A DNA stretch of 64,000 nucleotides. Origin: Carboxylicivirga sp. M1479. GTDB lineage: Bacteria; Bacteroidota; Bacteroidia; Bacteroidales; Marinilabiliaceae. A program made the position numbers and the translations under genes. This document shows, piece after piece, positions 43,892 through 53,075 of this stretch. The notes under the pieces were generated by a model. The model saw only the letters and a program-made list of their open reading frames with translations. It did not search any database and was not told the DNA's origin. Positions within the stretch are counted from its first letter, which is position 1. Every line of letters begins with the position of its first letter. Where the stretch lies: positions 1-64,000 of the forward strand of contig NZ_VKDE01000022.1 of the NCBI RefSeq assembly GCF_007097485.1, in the 5' to 3' direction.

Positions 43892-46879
43892 ATGCATAAA
43901 CTCTATATCATGCGCATTCGTTTTTTCTTATTCATATATTTCTTCATATCGTTTTTATCTCAGGCACAGTATTACAGCTCAGGCGCCGATCCTGCCAATA
44001 TCAAATGGAAACAGGTAAATTCCGATGTATTCAAAGTTGTTTATCCCGAAGAATTTGATGGCGAAGCAAAACGGTTTATTGCGATACTTGATTCCTTGTA
44101 TCAATATGGTGGTTATACATTGGATCATACGCCAAAGCCCATTAAAGTACTCATCCACTCCCGCTCTGCCTATTCTAATGGCTTTGTTTCTTGGGCTCCC
44201 AAGCGCATGGAAATTTACCCAACACCTCATCAGGATATGTTGGCACAGGATTGGCTTGAACAGTTAGCCATACATGAGTTCAGGCACGTGGTGCAAATAG
44301 ATAAACTCAATAAAGGGTTCACAAAGTTTTTAACAATTCCCTTTGGACAACAAGCAATTGGTGCCGTACTAGGCCTCTATGCTCCATTGTGGTTTTTAGA
44401 AGGCGATGCCACGCTTAGCGAAACTACCTTATCACATTCTGGAAGGGGAAGACGCCCTGCATTTGAGCAAGAAACAAGAGCACAAGTATTAGAAAAAGAA
44501 ATTTACAGCTACGAAAAAGCCTATTTTGGTTCATATAAAGATTACGTACCGAACCATTACCACATGGGATACCTATTTACTGCAGGCGCTCGCTATAAGT
44601 ACGGACCTGAAGTTTGGGAAAAAGCCCTGGATGAGGCTGGTCGAAAGAGTTGGTCGATAACTCCATTTAATCGCGGAGTTAAAAACGTAACAGGTAAAAA
44701 CAAGGTTCCTCTTTATCATGAAATATTTAATGATTGGAAGATGAAGTGGACCATGCTTAATGATTCCATCTCTCCGCCACAAAACAGAATTATTACAAAA
44801 CGAGATACTCGCTACAAAAACTACATGTATCCGAATGCAATTAGTGATGATCAAATAATAACAGAAGTGAGCGGCCCTGGGGAGTTAAATCACTTTGCTA
44901 CTCTTGATATTAAAACGGGCCATGAAGAGAAAATACTTATCACAGGAAGCCGTAATCGAGAACCTTTTTCATACAACAACAATCACTTAGTATGGACCGA
45001 ACTAGAGCAACATCCTCGTTGGGACAATCAATATTTCTCAGTCATCAGAACGTTTAATTTACAAACTCGCAAGCAAAATAAAATTAGCCATAATACACGT
45101 TATAAAGCACCGAGCCTATCACCAGACGGACAAACTATTGCTGTTGTTGAAACAGATTATTCTAATCAGTTTAGCATCCACCTGTTAAATGCCAATGATG
45201 GTACTTTGATTAAAGCTATTAAAACACCGCATAATGCCTACCCCATGAACCCTCAATGGCATGATAACGGCGTTCAATTGGTAATGATCCTATTAACTCC
45301 TGAAGGCAAGCAAATAGTGGAAGTCTCAACCTCATCGGAACAATGGAACAACATTACTGACAAGAGCTTTACTGAAATTCGATTTCCACGTATCCATAAT
45401 AATTTTGTTTATTTCTGTGGTTCATACAGCGGCATCGAAAACATTTACCGCATCCCAATTTCTGGTGGTATTACAGAAAAAGTTACTGAGTCTGCCTTTG
45501 GAGCCACCTATCCATCCATCAGCAATAATGGAATTTTATACTATCAGGACTACACATCGGATGGCTATCAAATCGCATATATTCCCTTATCAGAAATAAA
45601 ACCAATTCCTCTTAAGCCAACTGCATTACCCAACGAAGAAATGTTGCAAAAAATGCAGGCCGATGAAAAAGGAATGCCACAACTCAAAAACCTAGCGACG
45701 AATAGTTACAAAACCAAAAACTACTCGAAATGGAATTTATTTAACTTTCACAGTTGGGCTCCTGCATTTGTAAATATTGATGATGCCAACATTACAGCTG
45801 GAGCCAGTGTATTATCACAAAACCTACTAGGCACCACATTTACCTCCATTGGATTTAATGCCGATGAACAATATTCTCGTGAAAAATTCAATTTCAAATT
45901 TGCCTATCAGGCATGGTGGCCAGTATTTGATTTGGAAGTTAAAGTAGGTAATGAACAACCTATAAATGATTATTTTAAAAACAGTACAGACACGTTTCAT
46001 ATTTTAAGAAGTTCCAAGCCAAATCATCTATGGACCGAATTAAAGATGAAGCTACCTCTTAATTTTTCACGTGGTAAATACTTTCGTAACGTTCAACCAC
46101 AAATAGGCGTGAGCTATCAACAGTCAGATGATTACAGCTACGAACAAACATACATTACAGTGATTGATGATGGAATTATTGAAAAAAGCAAAACAACAGA
46201 AATAGCTGAAGGCCTAGATATTCGCTCATTGGATTACAGCTTTTTTGCATATAACCTGCTACGATCAACACAACGCGATATAGCGAGCCGCTGGGGACAT
46301 GTTATGGAACTCAGTTATCGACATACACCAATGGGTGGAAATAATTACGGTAGCATATTAGGTGTGCACACGCGTTTGTATTTCCCAGGAATAGGACGAC
46401 ACCATAGTATTCGCATAGACAACGACTGGCATACTAAAGAGAAAGGTGAACTATACCAAAAAGGACATACTTATAATCATTTTTACATATTCTCCGATTA
46501 TGTGCGTTTTCCCAGAGGTGTACAGAGCATTACCAACGACGAACTATACTCCTTTAAAGGCGACTACATTTTACCTTTGATGAATCCTGACTTGAACATA
46601 CCCGGCATCTTGTATTTAAAAAGGATAACGGCTAATTTATTTTATGATTTTTCATTAGCTAGCCAAAATCTCCAATATGCCGATACTGGGGCATGGACAA
46701 GCAGAGAATACGATTTTAGCTCCTTTGGCACGGAACTTAGGGGTGAGTTACATCCATTTCGCTTTGTCTTTCCTATAAGCGTGGGTTATCGATATGCTTA
46801 TATACCTAATGGCAAACAGCACTATCACGAAATGCTTTTGTCGATGGGTTTAGCAAGCATTGTTGTTGGTAATAAGTAA
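43892..46879 (+). CDS. Gluzincin-like peptidase / TolB-type propeller / outer-membrane barrel protein
   Basis: 995 residues; a second ATG at 43910 would start the signal peptide more cleanly. After the signal peptide (ends FLSQAQ), residues about 110-240 contain a HExxH zinc motif (IHEFRHVVQ) and a downstream WFLEGDATLSE that could supply the third ligand. The middle (about 290-560) holds propeller-like repeats of WD40/TolB type (PSLSPDGQTIAVVE, PQWHDNG, YPSISNNGILYYQD). The C-terminal 380 residues are beta-rich and resemble a surface-antigen/Omp85-like barrel. The architecture fits outer-membrane proteins of Bacteroidota, annotated variously as TolB-like or peptidase. Proteolytic activity is inferred from the motif only. 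Confidence 0.8.
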   Translation: MHKLYIMRIRFFLFIYFFISFLSQAQYYSSGADPANIKWKQVNSDVFKVVYPEEFDGEAKRFIAILDSLYQYGGYTLDHTPKPIKVLIHSRSAYSNGFVSWAPKRMEIYPTPHQDMLAQDWLEQLAIHEFRHVVQIDKLNKGFTKFLTIPFGQQAIGAVLGLYAPLWFLEGDATLSETTLSHSGRGRRPAFEQETRAQVLEKEIYSYEKAYFGSYKDYVPNHYHMGYLFTAGARYKYGPEVWEKALDEAGRKSWSITPFNRGVKNVTGKNKVPLYHEIFNDWKMKWTMLNDSISPPQNRIITKRDTRYKNYMYPNAISDDQIITEVSGPGELNHFATLDIKTGHEEKILITGSRNREPFSYNNNHLVWTELEQHPRWDNQYFSVIRTFNLQTRKQNKISHNTRYKAPSLSPDGQTIAVVETDYSNQFSIHLLNANDGTLIKAIKTPHNAYPMNPQWHDNGVQLVMILLTPEGKQIVEVSTSSEQWNNITDKSFTEIRFPRIHNNFVYFCGSYSGIENIYRIPISGGITEKVTESAFGATYPSISNNGILYYQDYTSDGYQIAYIPLSEIKPIPLKPTALPNEEMLQKMQADEKGMPQLKNLATNSYKTKNYSKWNLFNFHSWAPAFVNIDDANITAGASVLSQNLLGTTFTSIGFNADEQYSREKFNFKFAYQAWWPVFDLEVKVGNEQPINDYFKNSTDTFHILRSSKPNHLWTELKMKLPLNFSRGKYFRNVQPQIGVSYQQSDDYSYEQTYITVIDDGIIEKSKTTEIAEGLDIRSLDYSFFAYNLLRSTQRDIASRWGHVMELSYRHTPMGGNNYGSILGVHTRLYFPGIGRHHSIRIDNDWHTKEKGELYQKGHTYNHFYIFSDYVRFPRGVQSITNDELYSFKGDYILPLMNPDLNIPGILYLKRITANLFYDFSLASQNLQYADTGAWTSREYDFSSFGTELRGELHPFRFVFPISVGYRYAYIPNGKQHYHEMLLSMGLASIVVGNK

Positions 46880-47037
46880 CAGTACTGATTTACCATTTTA
46901 TAAGCGATAATAAGCAATTGAATTGTAAAAAACCTTAATAGATGTTTACAAACTAACAAGAAACCAAACCTTTGTGTTATTCTTACGTAGTAAAAACTGG
47001 GCTTGAAGATTGAGTAGTATTAACGAAAGAGGTGCAG

Positions 47038-48324
47038 ATGAGGTATAGTTTGGGTGCATTTATCGGATTTGTAATTTTCACAATTCTTATTGATTACTTG
47101 TTGCATCGTTTAATTCATTCCGATGAAACGAAACGAATAAAGCATTTTAGCTTTCCCAATGGTACATTCTGGTATTACAGTGTACCTACCTTTTTTATTT
47201 TCTCTTTTTCTGGTCTCTATGCCATGGTACAAACTGCGTCGAGCAGCAATGTATATGTTTATTTCCAATGGTTTTTAGTTAGTTACCTGGCCATTTACTT
47301 ACCAAAGCTTTTTTATTATCTGGGCTATAAAATTACCCATAGAGCCATCCGTGTTAAAAATAAGTTCGCAAGCGACGGTAAGCTTAAGAAAATGAATGAG
47401 GGACGTTATCCCAGTATTTCGAGAAAGAAGTTCCTAAGCCAAGTGGGAATAGTTATGGCATCGGTTCCATTTATTTCCTTGCTGTTTGGGGTATTAAAGG
47501 GGCGTTTTTCTTTTAGTAAACAGTACACCAAGTTATCGTTCCCAAACTTACCTGATGCCTTTGATGGCATTAAGATTGTTCAGATTTCTGATCTTCACCT
47601 AGGTAGCTTAAACTCCAATTACGAAGAGATGGAGGAAGCGGTACGTTTAATCAATGACGAACATCCGGATTTAATATGCTTTACCGGCGATTTGGTAAAT
47701 AATTTTTATGAAGAAACAATTGGTTGGGAAAAGGTTTTTACGAAATTAAATGCTCGCATTGGGAAGTTTTCTATCTTAGGAAATCACGATTATGGCGACT
47801 ACTCCAAATGGCCGTCAGCGCATGCCAAACAACACAACCTCAATAACATTAAATCGGCACACAACCGCTTAGGCTTTAATCTACTCAATAATAAATCTCA
47901 AACCTTAGAGATTAATGGTGATAAAATAGCGATCTCTGGAGTTGAAAACTGGGGGCATCATCCATTTCCTCAGTATGGTGATTTAAAAAAGGCATCGAGA
48001 GGTATCGAGGAAATTCCTTTTAAACTGCTTCTATCTCATGATCCTGACCATTGGGATGCCGAGGTTAAAGAGAAAACCGATTATGACCTTACCTTATCAG
48101 GTCATACCCATGGCATGCAGTTTGGCATTACCTTTAAAAACTTTCAGTGGAGCCCAGCAAAGTATAAATTTCGTCGTTGGGCAGGCTTGTATAACGAGGG
48201 CAAGAACTTTCTGTACGTTAACCGTGGCTTAGGCTACCTGGGCATGCCCGTACGAGTTGGCATGCCACCTGAAATAACCATTATAGAATTAACAAAGGGT
48301 CCAATGGGCAACGACATGATGTAA
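47038..48324 (+). CDS. Membrane-anchored metallophosphoesterase
   Basis: 428 residues from the ATG at 47038, which has GAAAGAGG just upstream. The frame extends two codons to a GTG at 47032. Three or four N-terminal membrane helices, a basic linker containing a further hydrophobic helix (QVGIVMASVPFISLLFG), then the calcineurin-like domain: VQISDLHLGS, CFTGDLVNN, ILGNHDYGD, LLLSHDPDHWD, SGHTHGMQFG. Closely similar layout to the 34839 protein, so they are probably paralogues acting in the envelope. Substrate unknown. Confidence 0.92.
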   Translation: MRYSLGAFIGFVIFTILIDYLLHRLIHSDETKRIKHFSFPNGTFWYYSVPTFFIFSFSGLYAMVQTASSSNVYVYFQWFLVSYLAIYLPKLFYYLGYKITHRAIRVKNKFASDGKLKKMNEGRYPSISRKKFLSQVGIVMASVPFISLLFGVLKGRFSFSKQYTKLSFPNLPDAFDGIKIVQISDLHLGSLNSNYEEMEEAVRLINDEHPDLICFTGDLVNNFYEETIGWEKVFTKLNARIGKFSILGNHDYGDYSKWPSAHAKQHNLNNIKSAHNRLGFNLLNNKSQTLEINGDKIAISGVENWGHHPFPQYGDLKKASRGIEEIPFKLLLSHDPDHWDAEVKEKTDYDLTLSGHTHGMQFGITFKNFQWSPAKYKFRRWAGLYNEGKNFLYVNRGLGYLGMPVRVGMPPEITIIELTKGPMGNDMM

Positions 48325-48340
48325 ATTTACATTTGTGTCA

Positions 48341-48760
48341 TCACTTGGTTGTATCGCCATCATACATTTGAGTAAAAACAGAATCAACTGGCTCCCAAAG
48401 CTCAATCTTATTGTTTTCGGGATCCATTATATGCACAAACTTACCATATTCATAGGTTTCTATCTCATCGCAAATGGTAACACCCGTCTGTTTTAATTCA
48501 TCTACCAAGGCTTCAATATTTTCCACCCGGTAATTGATCATAAACTCTTTTTCAGATGGCTCAAAGTAAGTTGTTTGCTGCTCCATGGGGCTCCATTGCA
48601 AATACGCCTTTTGCTCCGGATTATCAGCTTCTCTGAATTCAAAAAGGGAACCATATTCATTGGTTGACAAACCTAATTTCTGCTTATACCAAGCGCGCAT
48701 TTCTCCAGGATCTTTACATTTAAAAAGAATGCCTCCTATGCCTTTTACTTTTTTTCCCAT
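48341..48760 (-). CDS. VOC (glyoxalase/dioxygenase-like) family protein
   Basis: 139 residues, one VOC module pair. GIGGILFKCKDPGEMRAWY starts the first beta-alpha-beta-beta-beta unit. VENIEALVDELKQTGV and FVHIMDPENNKIELWEP form the second, with the conserved C-terminal Glu metal position. The family includes glyoxalase I, fosfomycin-resistance proteins and dioxygenases; nothing here indicates which. It is convergent with the metallophosphoesterase, with 16 bases between stops. Start ATG at 48760. Confidence 0.9.
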   Translation of the reverse strand: MGKKVKGIGGILFKCKDPGEMRAWYKQKLGLSTNEYGSLFEFREADNPEQKAYLQWSPMEQQTTYFEPSEKEFMINYRVENIEALVDELKQTGVTICDEIETYEYGKFVHIMDPENNKIELWEPVDSVFTQMYDGDTTK

Positions 48761-48837
48761 ATCACAATTTTTAAAGTTGAATAATTACTTAACTTTTGAT
48801 TGATATGGAAGATATAGAGAATTTAAATCATTAGCCA

Positions 48838-49692
48838 CTATTGAGCCAACCAAGCTTGTAATTGATCAAACTGTTCCAGTGCCTCATTTAATCCTGTTTG
48901 ATATAGTTGATCCAGTTTTATTGGATCATTCTCAATGCGTGACACATTCATCATACTTTGTGGACGAATAACGAATACACGTCCCTCCTGCTCCAAGCGC
49001 TCTATGCGAGCTAAGGTTTTATTATAGCGACTAGCCCGAGAAAGAATGGTCTCTACTAACATGGGGTACTTTTTATAACGGTTCTTTATCAGCCACTTAA
49101 ATTTGGCATCTCCTTTTTGATAAGTCTTGTTACGGGTCAACACCACAACAGCTCGTTCGTTGCTCCTAAGAGCTTCGTCAACGGGTATTGAATCAGATAA
49201 ACCACCATCCATATACTGCTTCCCATTGAACATGGCCATTTTTGACACGAATGGTAAGCTCGAAGAAGCAGTTATTGCTTGCAAGAGCTGTTCCCTGCTT
49301 AAATGTTTACTACTGCAGTATTCGGGCTTACCTGTTTGCACATTGGTAATGCCAATGACAAATTCACTCGCCAATGAGAATAACTGTTCAAAATCAAAAG
49401 GTACTAGCTTGTTGGGTATTTCTCCATATACAAAATCCCAATCGAATAAGTTGCCCTTGGTAAAAAGGTTTCGCCAACTCATATACCTGGGGTCGGCGGT
49501 GTACTTTAGGTTAACAATTTTATTGCGTTCAAACTGTTGGGAAACATAGGATATACCATAAGCTGCACCTGCTGATACGCCAATAACATAAGGAAATTGT
49601 AATTTTTTGATTAGAAATGCATCCAGCACTCCAGAGGTATACATGCCTCTAAAGCCTCCTCCTTCAAGCACCAATGCAGTACTACTTTGCAT
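48838..49692 (-). CDS. Patatin-like phospholipase (RssA/YjjU-like)
   Basis: About 284 residues. Oxyanion-hole motif EGGGFRGMYTSGVLDAF, nucleophile elbow GVSAGA (Ser about 42), and the catalytic Asp in DGGLSDSIPVDEA make a complete patatin Ser-Asp dyad. The C-terminal extension (IRPQSMMNVSRIEND) is typical of the YjjU group. The start ATG overlaps the stop of the upstream gene (CTAATGATG), so the two are translationally coupled; an ATG at 49695 is equally possible. Probably hydrolyses membrane lipids. No signal peptide. Confidence 0.92.
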   Translation of the reverse strand: MQSSTALVLEGGGFRGMYTSGVLDAFLIKKLQFPYVIGVSAGAAYGISYVSQQFERNKIVNLKYTADPRYMSWRNLFTKGNLFDWDFVYGEIPNKLVPFDFEQLFSLASEFVIGITNVQTGKPEYCSSKHLSREQLLQAITASSSLPFVSKMAMFNGKQYMDGGLSDSIPVDEALRSNERAVVVLTRNKTYQKGDAKFKWLIKNRYKKYPMLVETILSRASRYNKTLARIERLEQEGRVFVIRPQSMMNVSRIENDPIKLDQLYQTGLNEALEQFDQLQAWLAQ

Positions 49693-49694
49693 CA

Positions 49695-50975
49695 TTAGTA
49701 CTTAAAGCCTTTAATCGTAGGTCGGTTTACATCACCACTTAACTCCAATACAATCTTTTTACCATCTCGCGGCAGAGACTGGCCTGTCATAAGCTCAAAG
49801 GTTGATAAAGCATTGAGCACACCTGGTACCAAATAATGAATCGTTACATTACCCTTTTCAATTGTTGATGGTGTAAGGTTTTCTTCATCAAGCAATAGTT
49901 TTCCGCTAAAACTAGCATCAATTAGCGATGAAGTAATTTCGGAATCAGAGATGGTCATGCGCTTTTTATCGAGACTTGAATTAAGCACCATTCGATCAAC
50001 ACTCAATTGATCCATTTTCAAGCCTAAAAGAGCAGTACGAGATTCCAACTGTTTCTTTTTCTTACCCGCATATTTAAGCGTCAAACCTTCCAATAAGAAG
50101 TTGGTGGTGTGGCGTGTCAGTTGTCCTTTATTGTTTTTGTAGTTAGCCTCACCATCCATTTTAAGGTACAAGTTCTGAAGCGCAAATCTACCAGATTCTT
50201 CAGGATCGCCCCATTCGATACCTCCTTCGCCTAACTGCAACTCCATTGATGATTTAGCCTGTTCAATTTGTAAAGCATCCATTCCATCACCCGTATAATC
50301 CATATCAGCCTCAAGTTGATAAGTTAAAATTGGTGCCAACACTTTTAGCTCTTCTATTTGCAACTTTTTTTCCTCTGGCTTAAAACGAGCTACCATTTTA
50401 AATTCATCCACATGGTTAAAACGCTTTATTTGATCAGGCGTAAAACCCAATGCATCCATCCAGGGTGTTTGAGCCAAGCTAAGTCCCTCAGCTTCTATTT
50501 TTAATCGTTGCTTTTCCTGTGGAAACTTTTCATTTAAGTGCTTAATATCTTCTTGGGTTAAATGCCCTCTAAAGCTTAGCGATAGTTCATCTATTTCGAT
50601 ATAATCGTTAACCTCTGACACCAAGAACCTACTATTTATTAAATACACTTTAAAGGCTTTCAGCTCCTTAATATTTCTACTCTTAAGCAAACGAACAGCC
50701 TCATGATAAGGCATATCTAATTCTACTTTCTGAGCCGATGCCACCTCAACACCATTTTGATTAACAACATACATGCCCCTTAATCGCAACTCTGAAAATA
50801 GAGGATTAACATCAATCTCTTCGAATTTTATTTGAACATTATCCGTTATTAACTCAACCTTTGCCTCTAAACGCTTTTCAATCTTTCGTGAAAGGATATT
50901 ACCATAAACCCAGTTACCGACAAACAGTCCTGCGATTGAAATAATTACAATACCAATGATAAGTTTCTTTTGCAT
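49695..50975 (-). CDS. AsmA/DUF748-like membrane-anchored protein
   Basis: 426 residues from the ATG at 50975, chosen because it starts a clean signal-anchor (KKLIIGIVIISIAGLFVGNWVYG). The frame is open to 51062. The remainder is a long beta-rich periplasmic region (IKFEEIDVNPLFSELRLRG, VSEVNDYIEIDELSLSF, IKGFKY) like AsmA/YdbH/DUF748 proteins, which form lipid-conducting or envelope-stability structures. It is coupled to the patatin phospholipase, suggesting a joint role in envelope lipid homeostasis. Assignment rests on pattern, not on a clear motif. Confidence 0.6.
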   Translation of the reverse strand: MQKKLIIGIVIISIAGLFVGNWVYGNILSRKIEKRLEAKVELITDNVQIKFEEIDVNPLFSELRLRGMYVVNQNGVEVASAQKVELDMPYHEAVRLLKSRNIKELKAFKVYLINSRFLVSEVNDYIEIDELSLSFRGHLTQEDIKHLNEKFPQEKQRLKIEAEGLSLAQTPWMDALGFTPDQIKRFNHVDEFKMVARFKPEEKKLQIEELKVLAPILTYQLEADMDYTGDGMDALQIEQAKSSMELQLGEGGIEWGDPEESGRFALQNLYLKMDGEANYKNNKGQLTRHTTNFLLEGLTLKYAGKKKKQLESRTALLGLKMDQLSVDRMVLNSSLDKKRMTISDSEITSSLIDASFSGKLLLDEENLTPSTIEKGNVTIHYLVPGVLNALSTFELMTGQSLPRDGKKIVLELSGDVNRPTIKGFKY

Positions 50976-51223
50976 GAGTTGATTGTTAAAAGAATGACCA
51001 ACTAAAAATAGGAAAAATGCATCAGTTAAGTCTCTATTTCTTAGTCTAAATAAACAAAGCACTTAAAATTAGACTTACCAGGCATACTTTTTCAAACCAT
51101 ACCAAGTAGGTGTAGTTTTATAAATAACTGATAACCACATCCATTTATTCCCTAGCATCACATTCCAACTCTCATGCCAAAATTAAAGCTACACCAATAT
51201 ATTTTAAAAGTCAGTATCCTGTG

Positions 51224-51904
51224 CTATTTGAGGTAAAGGCTTATTCCTACCGCCAGTGACAAGGCCATGTGTGGTTTCACATATTTAGTTCTGATGGCCT
51301 CTAACAGATATGCATCAAAGGCCGAAACCTCGCTATAAATACCAATAGCATCAAAATACCCGAGATTCATATGCCGTTTTAATTCACCACCTATGAAAGG
51401 GGCAATATGTATCTTATTCTGAAAATAATATTTCTCGGGATAATATTCTGGTAGCTTATCAAAGGTGTTTTTGGTATTTCCCCAATTAATAGATATTCCG
51501 GCATATGGTTTAAAATACTTTAGTATGGGTTGTTTTGTGAAGTGAAACCTATTTTTAAATGATATAGTAACAACTGAATTCTCACTCCCACCAAAATTCT
51601 CACTCAAATAACCAATAAAAAGTGTTGGCTGATAAACGGGCGTTATGGAATAGCCAAATCCCAATGCCATAAAACCAATGCTACCGGCATACTGAACTTT
51701 ATATTGCCCGGGAATAAACCACCTGTGTTTATACTCTACCGTATCACTTTTAATAACCACCGTTCTCGTTTTGTAAGCACCTTGAAGTGGCTTTGGCAAA
51801 CTAGTTTCAATAGAATCAACATCTGCTTGGGCGTTAACATCCACTACTTGCATAAATATGAAAAGCAGCAATAGACATAGCCAATATGTATTTTTCATGC
51901 CCAT
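51224..51904 (-). CDS. Outer-membrane beta-barrel protein, unknown function
   Basis: 226 residues from the ATG at 51904, four bases after the stop of the upstream phosphoesterase; an ATG at 51898 is also in frame. The signal peptide ends VNAQ. The rest alternates in short amphipathic strands (QYAGSIGFMALGFGYSITPV, FKNRFHF, YAGISINWGN, MALSLAVGISLYLK) and ends in a hydrophobic strand, typical of a small outer-membrane barrel. No family is recognised. Probably cotranscribed with the lipoprotein phosphoesterase. Confidence 0.75.
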   Translation of the reverse strand: MGMKNTYWLCLLLLFIFMQVVDVNAQADVDSIETSLPKPLQGAYKTRTVVIKSDTVEYKHRWFIPGQYKVQYAGSIGFMALGFGYSITPVYQPTLFIGYLSENFGGSENSVVTISFKNRFHFTKQPILKYFKPYAGISINWGNTKNTFDKLPEYYPEKYYFQNKIHIAPFIGGELKRHMNLGYFDAIGIYSEVSAFDAYLLEAIRTKYVKPHMALSLAVGISLYLK

Positions 51905-51908
51905 CTTT

Positions 51909-52721
51909 TCAGTATTCAATACGTTCAACAATAATAGTATCAGACTGCACATCCATTATTACAAGCTCATCGCGTATTGGAGCTGGAATGGATAAATAAT
52001 TGACGTCGCCATATGGTTGAGAATAACCATAACTATGTCCGTGCCCATGCACCGACAATTCCACATTATGCTTTAATAAAAGTTGATTATACAGGTATTC
52101 ACTACCCATATTAAACTGATCGCCCCAAGGTGGTATATGGGCAAATGGGATTACATATTTATAATCTGAATCATTCTCCAAAGCAGTATCGAACCAAACA
52201 AAATCAGGATCAATTACATTTTTTTCCCAAATGATATTATCAAACATCACCAACTTAACATCACGATAGCGAAAAAAGAAGTTAGACTCACCAAACATCT
52301 CGGTGTAAATATCATAGCCATTGGCCAAACAATCATGATTCCCAATAAGAGTGATAACGGGTATTTTAATGTCGTTCATAATATCGCTATACCAGTCAAA
52401 CTCACGCGCATTGGCACTTAGGGTTATATCTCCTAAATGAACAATAAAATCCAGGTCGTTGCGGCTATTGATGTATTTTACTTGTTTTTCAAACTCATCG
52501 TAATAAGTGTGTGAGTCGGCAATTAAGCCTATTCTAAAGGGAGTAAAACCCTCATCGGCCTCAGGAAGCAACTTATTATAATTTGTGACATTTTGCTTCT
52601 TCCACTTTGAGTCAACAATGTTTTGATAGGGACTGTATTCAATTATCTCGTCACAAGATAAGGCGAAAAGACCAACGAAAATGGTCAATAGTATTATACG
52701 ATATAAGTTTGGGTTCATCAT
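51909..52721 (-). CDS. Metallophosphoesterase lipoprotein
   Basis: 270 residues. Signal peptide with lipobox LSCDE (Cys23). Calcineurin-like motifs: GLIADSHTYYDE, VHLGDITLSAN, LIGNHDCLANG, IPFAHIPPWGD, SVHGHGHSYG. The metal set is complete although the first motif reads DSH instead of DxH. It is anchored outside the cytoplasm, unlike the two membrane-helix paralogues in the window. It is in an operon with an outer-membrane barrel gene four bases downstream. Substrate unknown. Confidence 0.9.
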   Translation of the reverse strand: MMNPNLYRIILLTIFVGLFALSCDEIIEYSPYQNIVDSKWKKQNVTNYNKLLPEADEGFTPFRIGLIADSHTYYDEFEKQVKYINSRNDLDFIVHLGDITLSANAREFDWYSDIMNDIKIPVITLIGNHDCLANGYDIYTEMFGESNFFFRYRDVKLVMFDNIIWEKNVIDPDFVWFDTALENDSDYKYVIPFAHIPPWGDQFNMGSEYLYNQLLLKHNVELSVHGHGHSYGYSQPYGDVNYLSIPAPIRDELVIMDVQSDTIIVERIEY

Positions 52722-53014
52722 CTATTTAGGTTAACACGGTTACAGTGATCTAGTTCGATCCTTGCATTAAAATCAACTCAAAGTTAAATACTAAATACTC
52801 CTCTTGTCAAAACAATAGTCTGAAGCTTCAAAATAATTGCATGAAACATCAGAAAGCATGATTGAATTTTTATTCGGAAATGAAGAGATAGACTATACAT
52901 GAGAAATAAGTAGGTTATTAACTTTCATATGCAAATATATCTATCTTTATACATATCCACATATATAGATTATATTTTTTTCATCACATCCTATATCCTA
53001 CTGATTATTAGAGA
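52722..53014. other. Intergenic stretch, nothing recognised
   Basis: About 290 bases before the carboxylase-operon terminator. AT-rich, with no gene or promoter that I can support. Confidence 0.5.
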
Positions 53015-53045
53015 TAAAAAAAAGGCAGGCCTTGCGGCCTGCCTC
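53015..53045 (-). terminator. Rho-independent terminator of the carboxyltransferase operon
   Basis: AGGCAGGCC (53023-53031) and GGCCTGCCT (53036-53044) form a perfect GC-rich stem around TTGC. On the minus strand it is followed by eight T residues. Confidence 0.95.
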
Positions 53046-53075
53046 AATTCTTAAAGTATATAATATGGAGTTTGA

